Source: Salinibaculum rarum
Lineage (GTDB): Archaea; Halobacteriota; Halobacteria; Halobacteriales; Haloarculaceae
Length of the DNA: 64,000 nt
Direction of reading: 5' to 3'
Assembly: GCF_030505615.1 (NCBI RefSeq)
Contig: NZ_CP129992.1
Span: forward strand, 1,860,001 to 1,924,000
Shown here: one piece after another, positions 1-8,451 of the stretch
Layout of the letters: every line of letters begins with the position of its first letter
Position numbering within the stretch: the first letter of the stretch is position 1
Position numbers and translations under genes: made by a program
Notes under the pieces: generated by a model
Databases searched by the model: none
Seen by the model: only the letters and a program-made list of their open reading frames with translations
Told to the model about the DNA's origin: nothing

Positions 1-77
1 GGCGAGAGTTCCCACCGGCGACCCGGTTTGTCCGGGTTGGTCTCGAACTCGTCGAGGGGGTAGTGTTCGTAGTCCAT
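1..77 (-). CDS. Partial CDS (N-terminus only), possible cupin-type protein
   Basis: Only the first 25 or so codons are inside the window; the gene continues past position 1. The visible protein begins MDYEHYPLDEFETNPDKPGR. The ATG lies 4 bp after the stop of the CoA-transferase at 82-1335, so the two are very likely co-transcribed as the last genes of the importer locus. The opening resembles haloarchaeal single-domain cupin proteins, but no cupin metal-binding motif is visible, so that name is a guess from general appearance. Confidence 0.6.
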   Translation of the reverse strand, partial: MDYEHYPLDEFETNPDKPGRRWELS

Positions 78-81
78 GCGG

Positions 82-1335
82 TCAGTCCATCTCGGTCTCG
101 GTTTTCGTCTTCTCGCCGAAGACGCCCTTCGATTCGAGCTCGTCAATAGCCTCCTCGGAGTAGCCCAGCTTCCGGAACACGTCGCGGTTGTCCTCGCCGA
201 GCTCCGGCGGCGCGTCCTCGAAGCCGCTCTCCGCGTGTCGGAACTTCAGCGGGTGCTCGATGACCGGAATCTCCCCGTACTTTGGGTGGTCGACGTACTG
301 GACGGTTTCTCGCGCCTCCGTCTGCTCGTTGGTGAGCGCGTCTTCGACGTCCATCACCGGTCCGGCGGGGACGCCCGCCTGCTCGACGAGCGTGGTCATC
401 CACTCGTCGGTCGTCCGCTCGCGAAGCGTCTGCTCGAGTTCTGTCTCCAGTTCCTCGGTGTGAGCGACCCGGTCGGCATTCGTCTCGAACCGGTCGTCTT
501 CGAGCAGGTCTTCGCGGTCGAGAGCGGTACAGAGGTCGCGCCAGAGCCCCTGGTTCAGACAGGCGATGTTTATGTACCCGTCTTCCGTCTCGAAGGTCTG
601 GTATGGGGCCAGCACGGGATCTTTCGTCCCCATCCGCGACGGGGACTCGTCGGCGAACACCTTGCCTGCCTGTTTCGTCAGCCACGGGAGCGTCGCATCG
701 AGCATCCCGAGGTCGATGTACTCGCCCTCGCCGGTCCGTTCCCGCCGGTAGAGCGCGTTCATCACGCCGAAGGCGGCCCACATCCCGGTGATGAGATCCG
801 TCATCGGCAGCCCGACTTTCACCGGCTGTCGGTCCGGTTCGCCCGTGACGCTCATGATGCCGGACATACCCTGGATCAACAGGTCGTAGCCCGGCCGTTC
901 GCGCCACGGGCCGGTTTGTCCGAACGCGGAGATGGCACAGTAGACGAGGTCGTCCCGGTGTTCGCGGAGACTCTCGTAGTCAATATCTAGGCGCTCGGCC
1001 GTTCCGGGCCGGAAGTTCTGGATGACCACGTCGGCCTCGCTGACGAGGTCGTAGAAGGCCTCCTTGCCGGCCTCCGATTTCAGGTTCAGTTCCACACTTT
1101 GCTTGTCGTAGTTGACAGACCAGAAGTACGGGGACGCCCCGTCGATGAAGGGAGGCCCCGAGTGTCTGATGTCGTCGCCGGCTTCCGGCCGTTCGACTTT
1201 GACGACGTCCGCTCCTTGGTTCGCCAGCATCAGCGAGCAGAACCCGCCGGTGACGAACGTCGACAGGTCGAGGACGTTGATTCCTTCCAGCGTTTTACCG
1301 CCGTCTATCGTTCGTTCGGTACTATCGCGTGTCAT
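82..1335 (-). CDS. CaiB/BaiF family CoA-transferase
   Basis: A 417-residue protein of family III CoA-transferase type, which moves CoA between carboxylic acids (formyl-CoA, carnitine-CoA and mesaconyl-CoA transferases belong here). The N-terminus has the family's ADVVKVERPEAGDD segment (residues about 42-55) and QNFRPGTAERL (106-116). MLDAT around residue 213 sits where the catalytic Asp of the family is expected. Length is normal. It lies 149 bp downstream of the ABC ATPase in the same orientation, and a start codon for the next gene follows 4 bp after its stop. It may activate the acid product of whatever the importer brings in. The substrate cannot be deduced; the family is clear. Confidence 0.9.
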   Translation of the reverse strand: MTRDSTERTIDGGKTLEGINVLDLSTFVTGGFCSLMLANQGADVVKVERPEAGDDIRHSGPPFIDGASPYFWSVNYDKQSVELNLKSEAGKEAFYDLVSEADVVIQNFRPGTAERLDIDYESLREHRDDLVYCAISAFGQTGPWRERPGYDLLIQGMSGIMSVTGEPDRQPVKVGLPMTDLITGMWAAFGVMNALYRRERTGEGEYIDLGMLDATLPWLTKQAGKVFADESPSRMGTKDPVLAPYQTFETEDGYINIACLNQGLWRDLCTALDREDLLEDDRFETNADRVAHTEELETELEQTLRERTTDEWMTTLVEQAGVPAGPVMDVEDALTNEQTEARETVQYVDHPKYGEIPVIEHPLKFRHAESGFEDAPPELGEDNRDVFRKLGYSEEAIDELESKGVFGEKTKTETEMD

Positions 1336-1484
1336 ACTCTACAGTTCTCGAAGGATTCATAGTCGTTGGGTGGCGTTCCGTGTTGATCGGTGTGATGTCA
1401 GATTTCGCTTTGGTTCCCTTGCGGACACGTCGTTGCGGCGCCGGTGAGGGCCGAACAGCGTGGCAAATCGGGACTGACCCGGTG

Positions 1485-2672
1485 TCAGTCGTCAGTCGCG
1501 GCGTGTCCGGACGTGCTCTCGACGGCTTCGACTGTCGGGCTGTCACCGGTTCGAGCGATGGTCGACCCAGTCTGACCGTCGAAGACGTACCCGTGAGAGC
1601 GGTTGATATCTATCCCAACGGTCGTTTGCTCGTCGAAGTCGGTGACATCCTCTTCGACCACGCGGATTTCCTGGTCATCGACCTCGAGGTAACAGAGGTT
1701 GTTTTCACCCATCGGCTCGATGATTTTTAGATCGGCGGTTACGTCGCCGTCTCCCTCCGGCACGATCGACAGTGCCTGGGGACGGAACCCGACCTCGACC
1801 CCGTCGCCGGTCCGGTCGGCCCAGCTGTTGTTGTCCTTCCGCTTGGCTCTCGTGGCGTCGTCGCGGGGTTTGAATTCGACTAGCTGTCCGTCTTCTAGCT
1901 CGACCTCGATGGTTTCGCCGCTGACATGTCCGCTCCAGATGTTCATCTCGGGCATCCCGACGAACGTCGCGACGAACTTGTTGTTCGGTTCGCCGTAGAC
2001 TTCGTTGGGCGAGCCAACCTGCTCTATCTGGCCGTCGTTCATCACCGCGATGTGGTCTGACAGCATCATCGCTTCCTCCTGGCTGTGCGTGACGTAGACG
2101 ACCGTCTGGTTGGTCTCCTCGACGACCCGCTTGAGCTCCTTGCGCATGATGACTTTCAGCTTCTCGTCAAGTCCGGTCATCGGCTCATCCATCAGGAACG
2201 CACGAGGTTCGCGGACGATTGCCCGTGCGATGGCGATCCGCTGGCGCTGTCCGCCGGAGAGTTCGGCAGGGTGTTTCTCGACGAGGTCGCCGACTTCGAG
2301 GACTTCGGCAACTTCGCGTGCGCGTTCGTAACGCTCCTCTTTGGGTACACCGCGGACCTTCAGCGGGTACGCAATGTTGTCGATACATTTCATGTGCGGG
2401 TAGAGCGCGATCTCCTGGAAGACCATGCTGATGTCGCGCTCCTGTGCCGGCTTGGGCGTCACGTCCTCGTCGTCGTAGTACACGGTACCGTCGGTCGGCG
2501 TCTCCAGACCGGCGATACAGCGCAGTGTCGTCGTCTTGCCACAGCCGGACGGGCCCAGCAGCGTCAGGAAGTCGGTATCGGGGATGTCGAGGTTGACGCC
2601 GTTGACGGCGACCTCCTGTCCACCGGGTACGTCGTACACTTTCCGCAGTTCGTCGACTCGAATTCTAGACAT
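1485..2672 (-). CDS. Sugar ABC transporter ATP-binding protein (MalK/UgpC type)
   Basis: A 395-residue cytoplasmic ATPase that powers the importer encoded just upstream. Walker A GPSGCGKT is at residues 40-47, the ABC signature LSGGQ at 138-142, Walker B AFLMDEP at 158-164, and the switch His is in VTHSQEEAM. After the roughly 240-residue ATPase domain comes the C-terminal TOBE/MOI region typical of MalK-type subunits (for example VGFRPQALSIVPEGDGD). The D-loop reads MTGLDEKLK rather than the more usual LSNLDAKLR, a minor variation. The gene is 120 bp downstream of the second permease, without an evident Shine-Dalgarno sequence. Substrate unknown. Confidence 0.95.
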   Translation of the reverse strand: MSRIRVDELRKVYDVPGGQEVAVNGVNLDIPDTDFLTLLGPSGCGKTTTLRCIAGLETPTDGTVYYDDEDVTPKPAQERDISMVFQEIALYPHMKCIDNIAYPLKVRGVPKEERYERAREVAEVLEVGDLVEKHPAELSGGQRQRIAIARAIVREPRAFLMDEPMTGLDEKLKVIMRKELKRVVEETNQTVVYVTHSQEEAMMLSDHIAVMNDGQIEQVGSPNEVYGEPNNKFVATFVGMPEMNIWSGHVSGETIEVELEDGQLVEFKPRDDATRAKRKDNNSWADRTGDGVEVGFRPQALSIVPEGDGDVTADLKIIEPMGENNLCYLEVDDQEIRVVEEDVTDFDEQTTVGIDINRSHGYVFDGQTGSTIARTGDSPTVEAVESTSGHAATDD

Positions 2673-2792
2673 GGTTTTTGATACGTTTGGCAGTGTTGTT
2701 TGCTTGTCGGTTATTGGTGTTTCGGTTCCGGTACTCGTCGCTGGTCGGCCGCCGTACGTGGGATGGCCCGGCGGGAGCGTAAACGAGACTCA

Positions 2793-3692
2793 TCAGCCGA
2801 GCCCTCCCACGCTGAAGCCTCGCAGCAGGTAGCTCTGCAGGAAGTACACCAGCAGGAACGCCGGGACGGCCATCATGAACGATGCGGTCATGATGAGGCC
2901 CCAGTTGACGGCCTGTTGCTCGATGAAGCCGAGCATCCCGATGGGCAGGGTCTTCATCGCCTCCTGGGTCATCAGGAGGTTCGCGAGCGTGAAGTCGCTC
3001 CACGAAATCGCGAACGAGAAGATGGACACGGCGATGATACCGGGCAGGGCCATCGGGATGGCGACGTCTCGCATGGCGCGCAGCCGGCCGGCGCCGTAGA
3101 TCCACGCGCTCTCCTCGTAGGAGATGGGCACGGTCTGGAAGAACTTCCACATCAGCCAGATGTCGAAGGGGAGCGACCGAGCCGAGTGCGCGAGGATGAT
3201 TCCCGGGAAGCTGTTGATCAGGTTCAGGTCCTGCCAGATCATGAACATCGGCAGCGCGAGCAACAGTGGCGGGAACATGTACGAGAACAGCACCGACTGT
3301 GCCATGCGTTTCTTCCCGGGGAACGAGAACCGCGTCAGCGAGTACCCGGCCAGCGTGGCGCCCGTGACGCTGATGACCATCGTTCCGAGCGCGGCGATGA
3401 TGCTGTTCATGTAGAACGTCCAGAAGTTCGTCCCGCCGAACAGCTCGCGGAAGTTATCAAGGGTGAGAGCCGGCGGAATCCAGTTGAAAGAGTTCGAGAA
3501 CAGCGTCAGCTCCGGCTGGAACGACGACTTGACCATCACGTACGTCGGGAAGCCGATAGCGAGGACGGTCACCCCGACGAAAAAGCGGAACGTCCACTTC
3601 CAGGCCCGCTCTTGGTTCTCTCGTGAGACGTTTCTGACCCAGTAGTCGATGACTCGTTCGATTATCGTCTTGTTCTGTGAATATTCTGTCAT
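2793..3692 (-). CDS. Carbohydrate ABC transporter permease (MalG type)
   Basis: A 299-residue inner-membrane permease of the MalG/UgpE type. The first membrane segment is at about residues 35-52, several more follow, and the EAA loop that contacts the ATPase is recognisable as EESAWIYGAGRLRAMRDVAI. The C-terminus ends soon after the last helix, as is usual for this subunit. Its ATG overlaps the stop of the partner permease by 4 nt (ATGA), so translation is probably coupled. It would form the membrane channel with the 3689-4654 product. Confidence 0.93.
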   Translation of the reverse strand: MTEYSQNKTIIERVIDYWVRNVSRENQERAWKWTFRFFVGVTVLAIGFPTYVMVKSSFQPELTLFSNSFNWIPPALTLDNFRELFGGTNFWTFYMNSIIAALGTMVISVTGATLAGYSLTRFSFPGKKRMAQSVLFSYMFPPLLLALPMFMIWQDLNLINSFPGIILAHSARSLPFDIWLMWKFFQTVPISYEESAWIYGAGRLRAMRDVAIPMALPGIIAVSIFSFAISWSDFTLANLLMTQEAMKTLPIGMLGFIEQQAVNWGLIMTASFMMAVPAFLLVYFLQSYLLRGFSVGGLG

Positions 3693-4654
3693 TCGACCCG
3701 CACCTCCTCAGCGGGGTTGAACTTGGTGAAGTACACGATCGCGGCGATAACCAGCGTCGCGAACAGCGTCGACGCGATCGCGAGCGACTCGCCGAGTTGC
3801 CACTGGCTGAACGCGACGCGGTAGGCGTACACTGGCAGGGTCGTCGTCGACTGGCTGGGGCCGCCGCGGGTCATGATCCAGATGATGTCGAACTTGTTGA
3901 ACATCCAGATGCCCCGCAGCAGGACGACGAGAACTATCATCCCTTTCAGGTTCGGGAGCGTGATGTCACGGAAGCGCTGCCAAGCGTTAGCGCCGTTGGC
4001 GCGCGCCGCGTCGTAGTACCCGTCGGGAATCGCCTCGCGACGTGCAAGCGTCATCATCACGACGAAGATGGACCACTTCCAGCTCGCCGCGACGATGATT
4101 GCGTACATCGCGATGTCAGTACTCCCGAGGAAGTTGATCGACGAATCAATGAGTCCCCATTGCATGGGGATCAGGTTCAACGCCCCGTACTCGGGGTTGA
4201 ACATCCACGTGAATACCAGCCCGACGACGATGACGGGAATCAGGTACGGGAGCAACACGATGGCGCGTACGGCCGCGTTCCCCCTGAACTGCTTTTGCAA
4301 GAGGAGCGCAACCGGAATCCCGACAGCCACCTGAAACAGGACGGACCCGAACCCGAAGATGACGCTTTTGGTGACCGCGTTCCAGTAGAACGGGTCTTCG
4401 AAAAACAGATGCTGGTAGTTGGCGATGCCGTTCCATATCCAGACTGGGTCGAACGCGTTGATGGAGTAGAAACTCCCGGCGAGTGCCCACACGATCGGGA
4501 TCACGGCGATGAACAGGAACAGGATCATGACCGGCGAGAGGCTCCCGTAGCCGAGGACCACCTCGTTTTCGAGCAGCTCGCCGAGTCGGTCCCGTAGCCG
4601 GTTGTACTCCTGTTCCATTCCGATCCCGCTCATAACGCGTGACGGAACACTCAT
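3689..4654 (-). CDS. Sugar ABC transporter permease (MalF/UgpA type)
   Basis: A 321-residue polytopic permease. The first membrane helix is SPVMILFLFIAVIPIVWALA (near residue 40), followed by a periplasmic-type loop and further helices. The EAA loop reads AARANGANAWQRFRDITLPN. A strong Shine-Dalgarno-like GGAGGA lies just upstream of the chosen ATG at 4654, unusual for this genome, where many genes appear leaderless, and it fits an internal operon gene. It lies about 134 bp downstream of the binding-protein gene. Confidence 0.93.
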   Translation of the reverse strand: MSVPSRVMSGIGMEQEYNRLRDRLGELLENEVVLGYGSLSPVMILFLFIAVIPIVWALAGSFYSINAFDPVWIWNGIANYQHLFFEDPFYWNAVTKSVIFGFGSVLFQVAVGIPVALLLQKQFRGNAAVRAIVLLPYLIPVIVVGLVFTWMFNPEYGALNLIPMQWGLIDSSINFLGSTDIAMYAIIVAASWKWSIFVVMMTLARREAIPDGYYDAARANGANAWQRFRDITLPNLKGMIVLVVLLRGIWMFNKFDIIWIMTRGGPSQSTTTLPVYAYRVAFSQWQLGESLAIASTLFATLVIAAIVYFTKFNPAEEVRVE

Positions 4655-4788
4655 GTCGGTGTCCTCCTCCCTATTCGCGTGCGTACAGTTGATATCATGC
4701 TTGTCTTAGTGGGGGCAACTGCATAACCCATCCCGTCGTGAACCGACTGTCGGCGAGGGTCATGCAGTTTCATATCCGTCTATTTATC

Positions 4789-6147
4789 TTAGTTCTCGAA
4801 CTGGTCCAGAATCGAACGGGACTGACTCGCAGCGTTGTTGATCGACTCTTCGAGCCCCATGTCTCCGTGCAGGTAGTTGAAGATCATGTTCCCGAAGGCG
4901 CCACTGGAGAAGACCGGCGACGCCAACGCGTTGTTGGGGTCGGTCTCGCCGACGAGCGTCGACGCATTGTTGACCATCTCGACGACGTTGTCGATTTGGA
5001 TGTTCTCGTTGGGTTCGACCCACTTGTTGATGAACTCGTTGTCGAGGAACTCCTCGTCGTCGACTGCGTCCGGGAACGGCGGTAGGTTGTGCAGCGGCGC
5101 AATGTGGAGCAGTTCGATGAGCGGTTCTTTCCGGGACATGAATTTCACGAACTCGCGAGCGCCCTCTTTGTTGTCCGCGCCCTGGAACATGACCCACCCC
5201 TCCGAGAACGCCTGGTGGGTCTTCTCTTCCTTGTACGGTGGCTGCATCAGTCCGGTGTCCTCCGCGACGGCCTTGTTGTTGGAGACTGCCTGCTGGAGCG
5301 GCCGAGCACCGAAGTACTTGACCTCGTTGACCTGTTCGCTCCAGTACGACTCGATCTGCTGGCTGTATCCGTACCCGCTTCCGTCGAGGGAGTACTGCTG
5401 GGTGTCCTCGAAGAACTGGAGTACTTCCTTGGTCTTCTCTAAGTTCTCACCTTTGTCCATGACGAGCTCGATCTCCTCGCCGTTGCGCTCGAAGATCTGC
5501 CCGTCGTTGCCGAACATGTAGTCGATGTAGAACTCCGTACTCATCAGCGACGACCCGGCGGGGATGACGTGGCCCGCTCGCTCTCCGACGCCGTTTGTGT
5601 CCGACAGGGCCTGCCTGAATTCTTCCCACTCCATCTCTCGGGGGGTCATCCCGGTGTTTTCCTCCCACGTGCTCACGCGGTACCAGTCCATCGTCATGTT
5701 GACCCAGATGGGGACGACGTACTGTTTACCCTGGAGTTGGAACAGGAAGTTGTCGTTGAAGTCGTAGCCCCACTCGTCTTCCATCCACTCCGCCTCGTCG
5801 CTGAGGTCGGCGAGCACGCCCTGCAATGCGAGGCCGCCACCTTTCTCCGGTGCCGTCGTCGTCAGTTCCGGCGGGTTACCGGACTGGAGCAACTTCGAAA
5901 TGCGCGATGACTGGCTCGTCCCGACACCGACGAACTCGAGTTTCACTTCGTGGTCGTGTTCCTCTTCGAACCGGCCGGCCCACTTCTTGTAGTAGTCTTT
6001 GAACGCCTGACTGTTCTCGGCCGAGAGGAAGTGGACGGTGTTGCTGCTGCTGCCGCCACCGCCGCCGCCAAGACAGCCGGCAAAGCTAGTTGTCGCCGCG
6101 GTTGCTATCCCTGCTTTTTTGATGAAATTTCGTCTGCTATCTGTCAT
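4789..6147 (-). CDS. Extracellular solute-binding protein, Tat lipoprotein (family 1)
   Basis: A 452-residue substrate receptor of the importer. I chose the ATG at 6147 because it puts a twin-arginine signal (SRRNF, residues 4-8) and a lipobox ending in FAGC (Cys25) at the N-terminus, followed by a Gly/Ser-rich linker, as expected for a haloarchaeal Tat lipoprotein anchored outside the membrane. An upstream in-frame extension lacks these features. The body resembles family-1 sugar-binding proteins (EEHDHEVKLEFVGVGTSQSS, then a GKQYVVPIW segment). The ligand is not identifiable. A CGTGGA-N7-TCCACG inverted repeat lies just upstream. Confidence 0.92.
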   Translation of the reverse strand: MTDSRRNFIKKAGIATAATTSFAGCLGGGGGGSSSNTVHFLSAENSQAFKDYYKKWAGRFEEEHDHEVKLEFVGVGTSQSSRISKLLQSGNPPELTTTAPEKGGGLALQGVLADLSDEAEWMEDEWGYDFNDNFLFQLQGKQYVVPIWVNMTMDWYRVSTWEENTGMTPREMEWEEFRQALSDTNGVGERAGHVIPAGSSLMSTEFYIDYMFGNDGQIFERNGEEIELVMDKGENLEKTKEVLQFFEDTQQYSLDGSGYGYSQQIESYWSEQVNEVKYFGARPLQQAVSNNKAVAEDTGLMQPPYKEEKTHQAFSEGWVMFQGADNKEGAREFVKFMSRKEPLIELLHIAPLHNLPPFPDAVDDEEFLDNEFINKWVEPNENIQIDNVVEMVNNASTLVGETDPNNALASPVFSSGAFGNMIFNYLHGDMGLEESINNAASQSRSILDQFEN

Positions 6148-6154
6148 TGTATAC

Positions 6155-6173
6155 CGTGGATCACACGTCCACG
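6155..6173. promoter_or_regulatory. Inverted repeat before the solute-binding protein gene
   Basis: Arms CGTGGA (6155-6160) and TCCACG (6168-6173) are perfect inverted repeats separated by 7 nt, 8-26 nt upstream of the ATG at 6147. A TATA-like TTTATCC on the minus strand lies around 6197-6204. The site would overlap the early transcribed region and could be the operator of the IclR protein encoded immediately upstream. The operator role is inferred from position only. Confidence 0.35.
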
Positions 6174-6223
6174 AGAACAACAACTCCGCGACTTTGGATA
6201 AATCTTTTGCCGCCACCGTCGCC

Positions 6224-7012
6224 TCAGAGTGAGGTTCCGACTGGGTTCGACGTCTGATGTTCGATGTGCAACTCCAGTTCGTTCGACGCTGCCCGGACGA
6301 CGTCTGGCAACTCTGACTCGAGCCGGTCGTCTTTCAGCCGGGTGGCTGGTCCGGAGACGCTCAATGCACCGATGATTTCGTCGCCGCTCTGTACAGCTGT
6401 TCCGATCGCGTGGACGCCCCTCGTACTTTCTTGGCGGTTAATCGCGTACCCCTGCTCGCGAATCTCCATTAGTTCCTCCTTGAGTTCGCTCCGCTCCGTG
6501 ATGGTATTGGGCCCTGTTGCTTCGAGGGTGAGCTGTTCGACGACCGACTCTCGCTTGGACTCCGGAAGGCCTGCCAGTATCGCCTTCCCTGCAGCACTTG
6601 CATATATTGGACCTCTCGTACCGACGTGTGCACCCGTTTGAACCGGGTTTTCACCCGTTTCAGTCTGTATATACACGCGATCTCCTTGTTCCCGCAACAT
6701 GAATTGCGCCCGCTCACCAGTCTTCTCGGCTAGGTCGTCTATCTTGGTCTTTATCATGGGATAGGCAGGAATCTGTCGACGCAACTGCCCACCGATAGTG
6801 AGGAATTTCAGACTGAGTCTGTACACTTCGCCTTCCTTGATCACGTATCCGTTCTCACTGAGCGTCGTCAGATGGCGATAGACTGTGCTCTTGGTCAGGT
6901 CCAACTCGTCGGTGAGGTCGTTGATTCGCATGCCGTCGTTCGCCAGCAGAACGTCGATAATTGCAAACGTCTTCTCGGATGTTCGCACCACCGATTTTGG
7001 CTTTTCTGTCAT
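6224..7012 (-). CDS. IclR family transcriptional regulator
   Basis: A 262-residue DNA-binding regulator. Residues about 5-65 form the winged helix, with the recognition region NDLTDELDLTKSTVYRHLTT. The rest matches the IclR effector-binding domain (GTRGPIYASAAGKAILAGLP, then AIGTAVQSGDEIIGALSVSG). I chose the ATG at 7012 because the in-frame extension from 7066 reads through the promoter, and a TATA-like TTTTATAT lies about 27 nt before 7012. It is 76 bp upstream of the importer genes on the same strand, so it probably controls them in response to the imported compound or a derivative. Haloarchaeal IclR regulators of sugar catabolism (such as XacR) are precedents. Confidence 0.93.
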   Translation of the reverse strand: MTEKPKSVVRTSEKTFAIIDVLLANDGMRINDLTDELDLTKSTVYRHLTTLSENGYVIKEGEVYRLSLKFLTIGGQLRRQIPAYPMIKTKIDDLAEKTGERAQFMLREQGDRVYIQTETGENPVQTGAHVGTRGPIYASAAGKAILAGLPESKRESVVEQLTLEATGPNTITERSELKEELMEIREQGYAINRQESTRGVHAIGTAVQSGDEIIGALSVSGPATRLKDDRLESELPDVVRAASNELELHIEHQTSNPVGTSL

Positions 7013-7035
7013 GTGTGTCAATAGCACCCTGTCGA

Positions 7036-7065
7036 CATATAAAACTCCCGCATATTGAAATTTCA
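7036..7065 (-). promoter_or_regulatory. iclR promoter with 10-bp palindrome
   Basis: A TATA-like TTTTATAT (minus strand, 7036-7043) is about 27 nt from the iclR ATG at 7012, which suggests a leaderless or nearly leaderless transcript. Just upstream of it is the perfect palindrome TGAAATTTCA (7056-7065), a plausible autoregulatory site. The palindrome is seen directly; its role is inferred. Confidence 0.5.
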
Positions 7066-7070
7066 TCTGG

Positions 7071-8020
7071 TATTCTGAGTGACTAGTATCGCATCGCTGG
7101 TGAACGGGATCTCTCTACGGCAGAGAATGCAACTCCAGAATCCGTCTATCGGCCTATTCCGACGATGCGGCCACTGGACCTGTCCCTCAAACTACTGAGT
7201 CTCCATACAACTTCAGGACGCGGTTTTCGACCGATTCGCATCGAGCCAGAAGATTACAATCATATGAGTGTAATTATTGGTGCCAGTATCGTCGTCACAG
7301 CGTCCATGTCGAGTGTCTTTTCGTTTCCGCCGGCTGTGAACCGGTCCCGCTCGTTTGCATCGGCGGTCCCTCGGTTCGCCTTTCCTCACCGCTGACAGCC
7401 TTGGTAGCAGTCGCGATACGTCGATTTGGGGTGCACCTTTAATTAAAAGAAATATTATCTAATTACCGAACTACTATATTTAAAACATATAGGAAGTCAG
7501 TTTGGGTCCCAGATCTGACTGGCGGCGAAAAAGCGTCAATCCGAGTGTTTATCGAATCGTATGTTGTATAAATCCACTATAAAATATAAAAATTACATTA
7601 TTTCGGCACTATATGCGGAAATAGAATATACATTTGGAAAATAGGTGTGAATAACAATTCTTGTGGCTGTCTGACTGAACTTACGGTCTCAATTTCCGTA
7701 GTAAAGAATCCGGGCTTTAGCCTATAGTACCGACGAAATACGCGTATTTATCCGAATAATCTGTTGTATCTTGGCCGGAATCTCTGGTTGTAATCGCCGT
7801 CTGTGTGATTGACCGTGTGGAGCGATCATATCGGGTACTGTCGTCGACTGCCTCGATACAAATCAATATTCAATATAAGACAGGATTATTATATATTGTC
7901 TCTGTGTTCGAACAGCCGACGCTGTAGCGGGGCGGTTCCAAGCAAATCTCGTACTGAGTTTCGAGAAAATTCACCTCGGTCGATGAACTGAACGACCGAT
8001 TCGAAAATGTGGGAACGGTG
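7071..8020. other. Gene-free AT-rich intergenic island
   Basis: About 950 bp without a convincing gene. Composition changes visibly: 7430-7960 contains long AT runs (for example around 7436-7490, 7560-7640 and 7855-7905), unlike the GC-rich flanks. The few short open frames have neither the acidic bias nor the codon pattern of neighbouring genes. Seen inside: AGTCAG (7495-7500) paired with CTGACT (7515-7520), the palindrome CAGATCTG (7511-7518), and a short GGCTTTAGCC stem-loop at about 7713-7722. It could be the decayed remains of an inserted element or a long regulatory region. I see no tRNA or CRISPR repeats. Confidence 0.6.
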
Positions 8021-8338
8021 TTACTCCGCCGTATCGAGTTGGGCGGCGACGGCGTCGTCGAACTGGCGGGCGGCCCGCACCACGTCGCTGTCCTCGTTGA
8101 CGACGAACGTGGCTTCGGCGTCTGCCTCTTCGGTGTGGTCTAGCGCACCGATGTCGACGAGGTCTTCGAGTGCATCTGCCAGATACAGTGTCTTCAGTGG
8201 AATGTCTGCCGCGTCCGCGATGTCGGACCGCGTGTACTCCGTTCCCGGGTCGAGTTCGACGACCGCGCCGATGAGTGAGGCAGCTTCGTCTCGCTGTGCG
8301 ACGAGTTCCCAGCCGGTTTCGGTGAGTTGGGGGCGCAT
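8021..8338 (-). CDS. Small winged-helix-like hypothetical protein
   Basis: A 105-residue acidic protein with a central helix-turn-helix-like stretch (TRSDIADAADIPLKTLYLAD, residues about 36-55) and an N-terminus (LTETGWELVAQRDEAASLIG) typical of haloarchaeal winged-helix proteins. A TATA-like TTTTATAG lies about 28 nt before the ATG. It diverges from the Lrp gene at 8452, with the two promoters back to back. A DNA-binding role is likely from shape alone; no target is evident. Confidence 0.75.
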   Translation of the reverse strand: MRPQLTETGWELVAQRDEAASLIGAVVELDPGTEYTRSDIADAADIPLKTLYLADALEDLVDIGALDHTEEADAEATFVVNEDSDVVRAARQFDDAVAAQLDTAE

Positions 8339-8362
8339 CAGTCAGCGATACGGCGGGCAACA

Positions 8363-8370
8363 CTATAAAA
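8363..8370 (-). promoter_or_regulatory. TATA-like box for the 8338 gene
   Basis: TTTTATAG on the minus strand, centred about 28 nt before the ATG at 8338. This is the distance expected for a leaderless haloarchaeal transcript. Confidence 0.55.
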
Positions 8371-8422
8371 ACTGCAACTGCGACGGCAGCGGCGTCTCTT
8401 CCTCGGTCGCGTGTAGCAAGCC

Positions 8423-8428
8423 TTTATA
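8423..8428 (+). promoter_or_regulatory. TATA box for the lrp-aminotransferase operon
   Basis: TTTATA centred about 26 nt before the ATG at 8452, preceded by a purine-rich BRE-like AGCAAG. The spacing implies a leaderless mRNA. Confidence 0.65.
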
Positions 8429-8451
8429 CGGTCGCCCGGTGGTCTATCGGT

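Noticed and set aside
7705-7730. GGCTTTAGCC stem-loop as a second IS605-type end
   Set aside because: It shares the CTTTAG loop with the 42866 scar, but the stem is only 3 bp and the GGATGTCA terminus is missing.
7165-7991. Two short plus-strand open frames (7165-7395 and 7809-7991) in the AT-rich island
   Set aside because: Basic, Ser/Arg-rich products without acidic bias or any recognisable motif, in a region of odd composition; not supported as genes.
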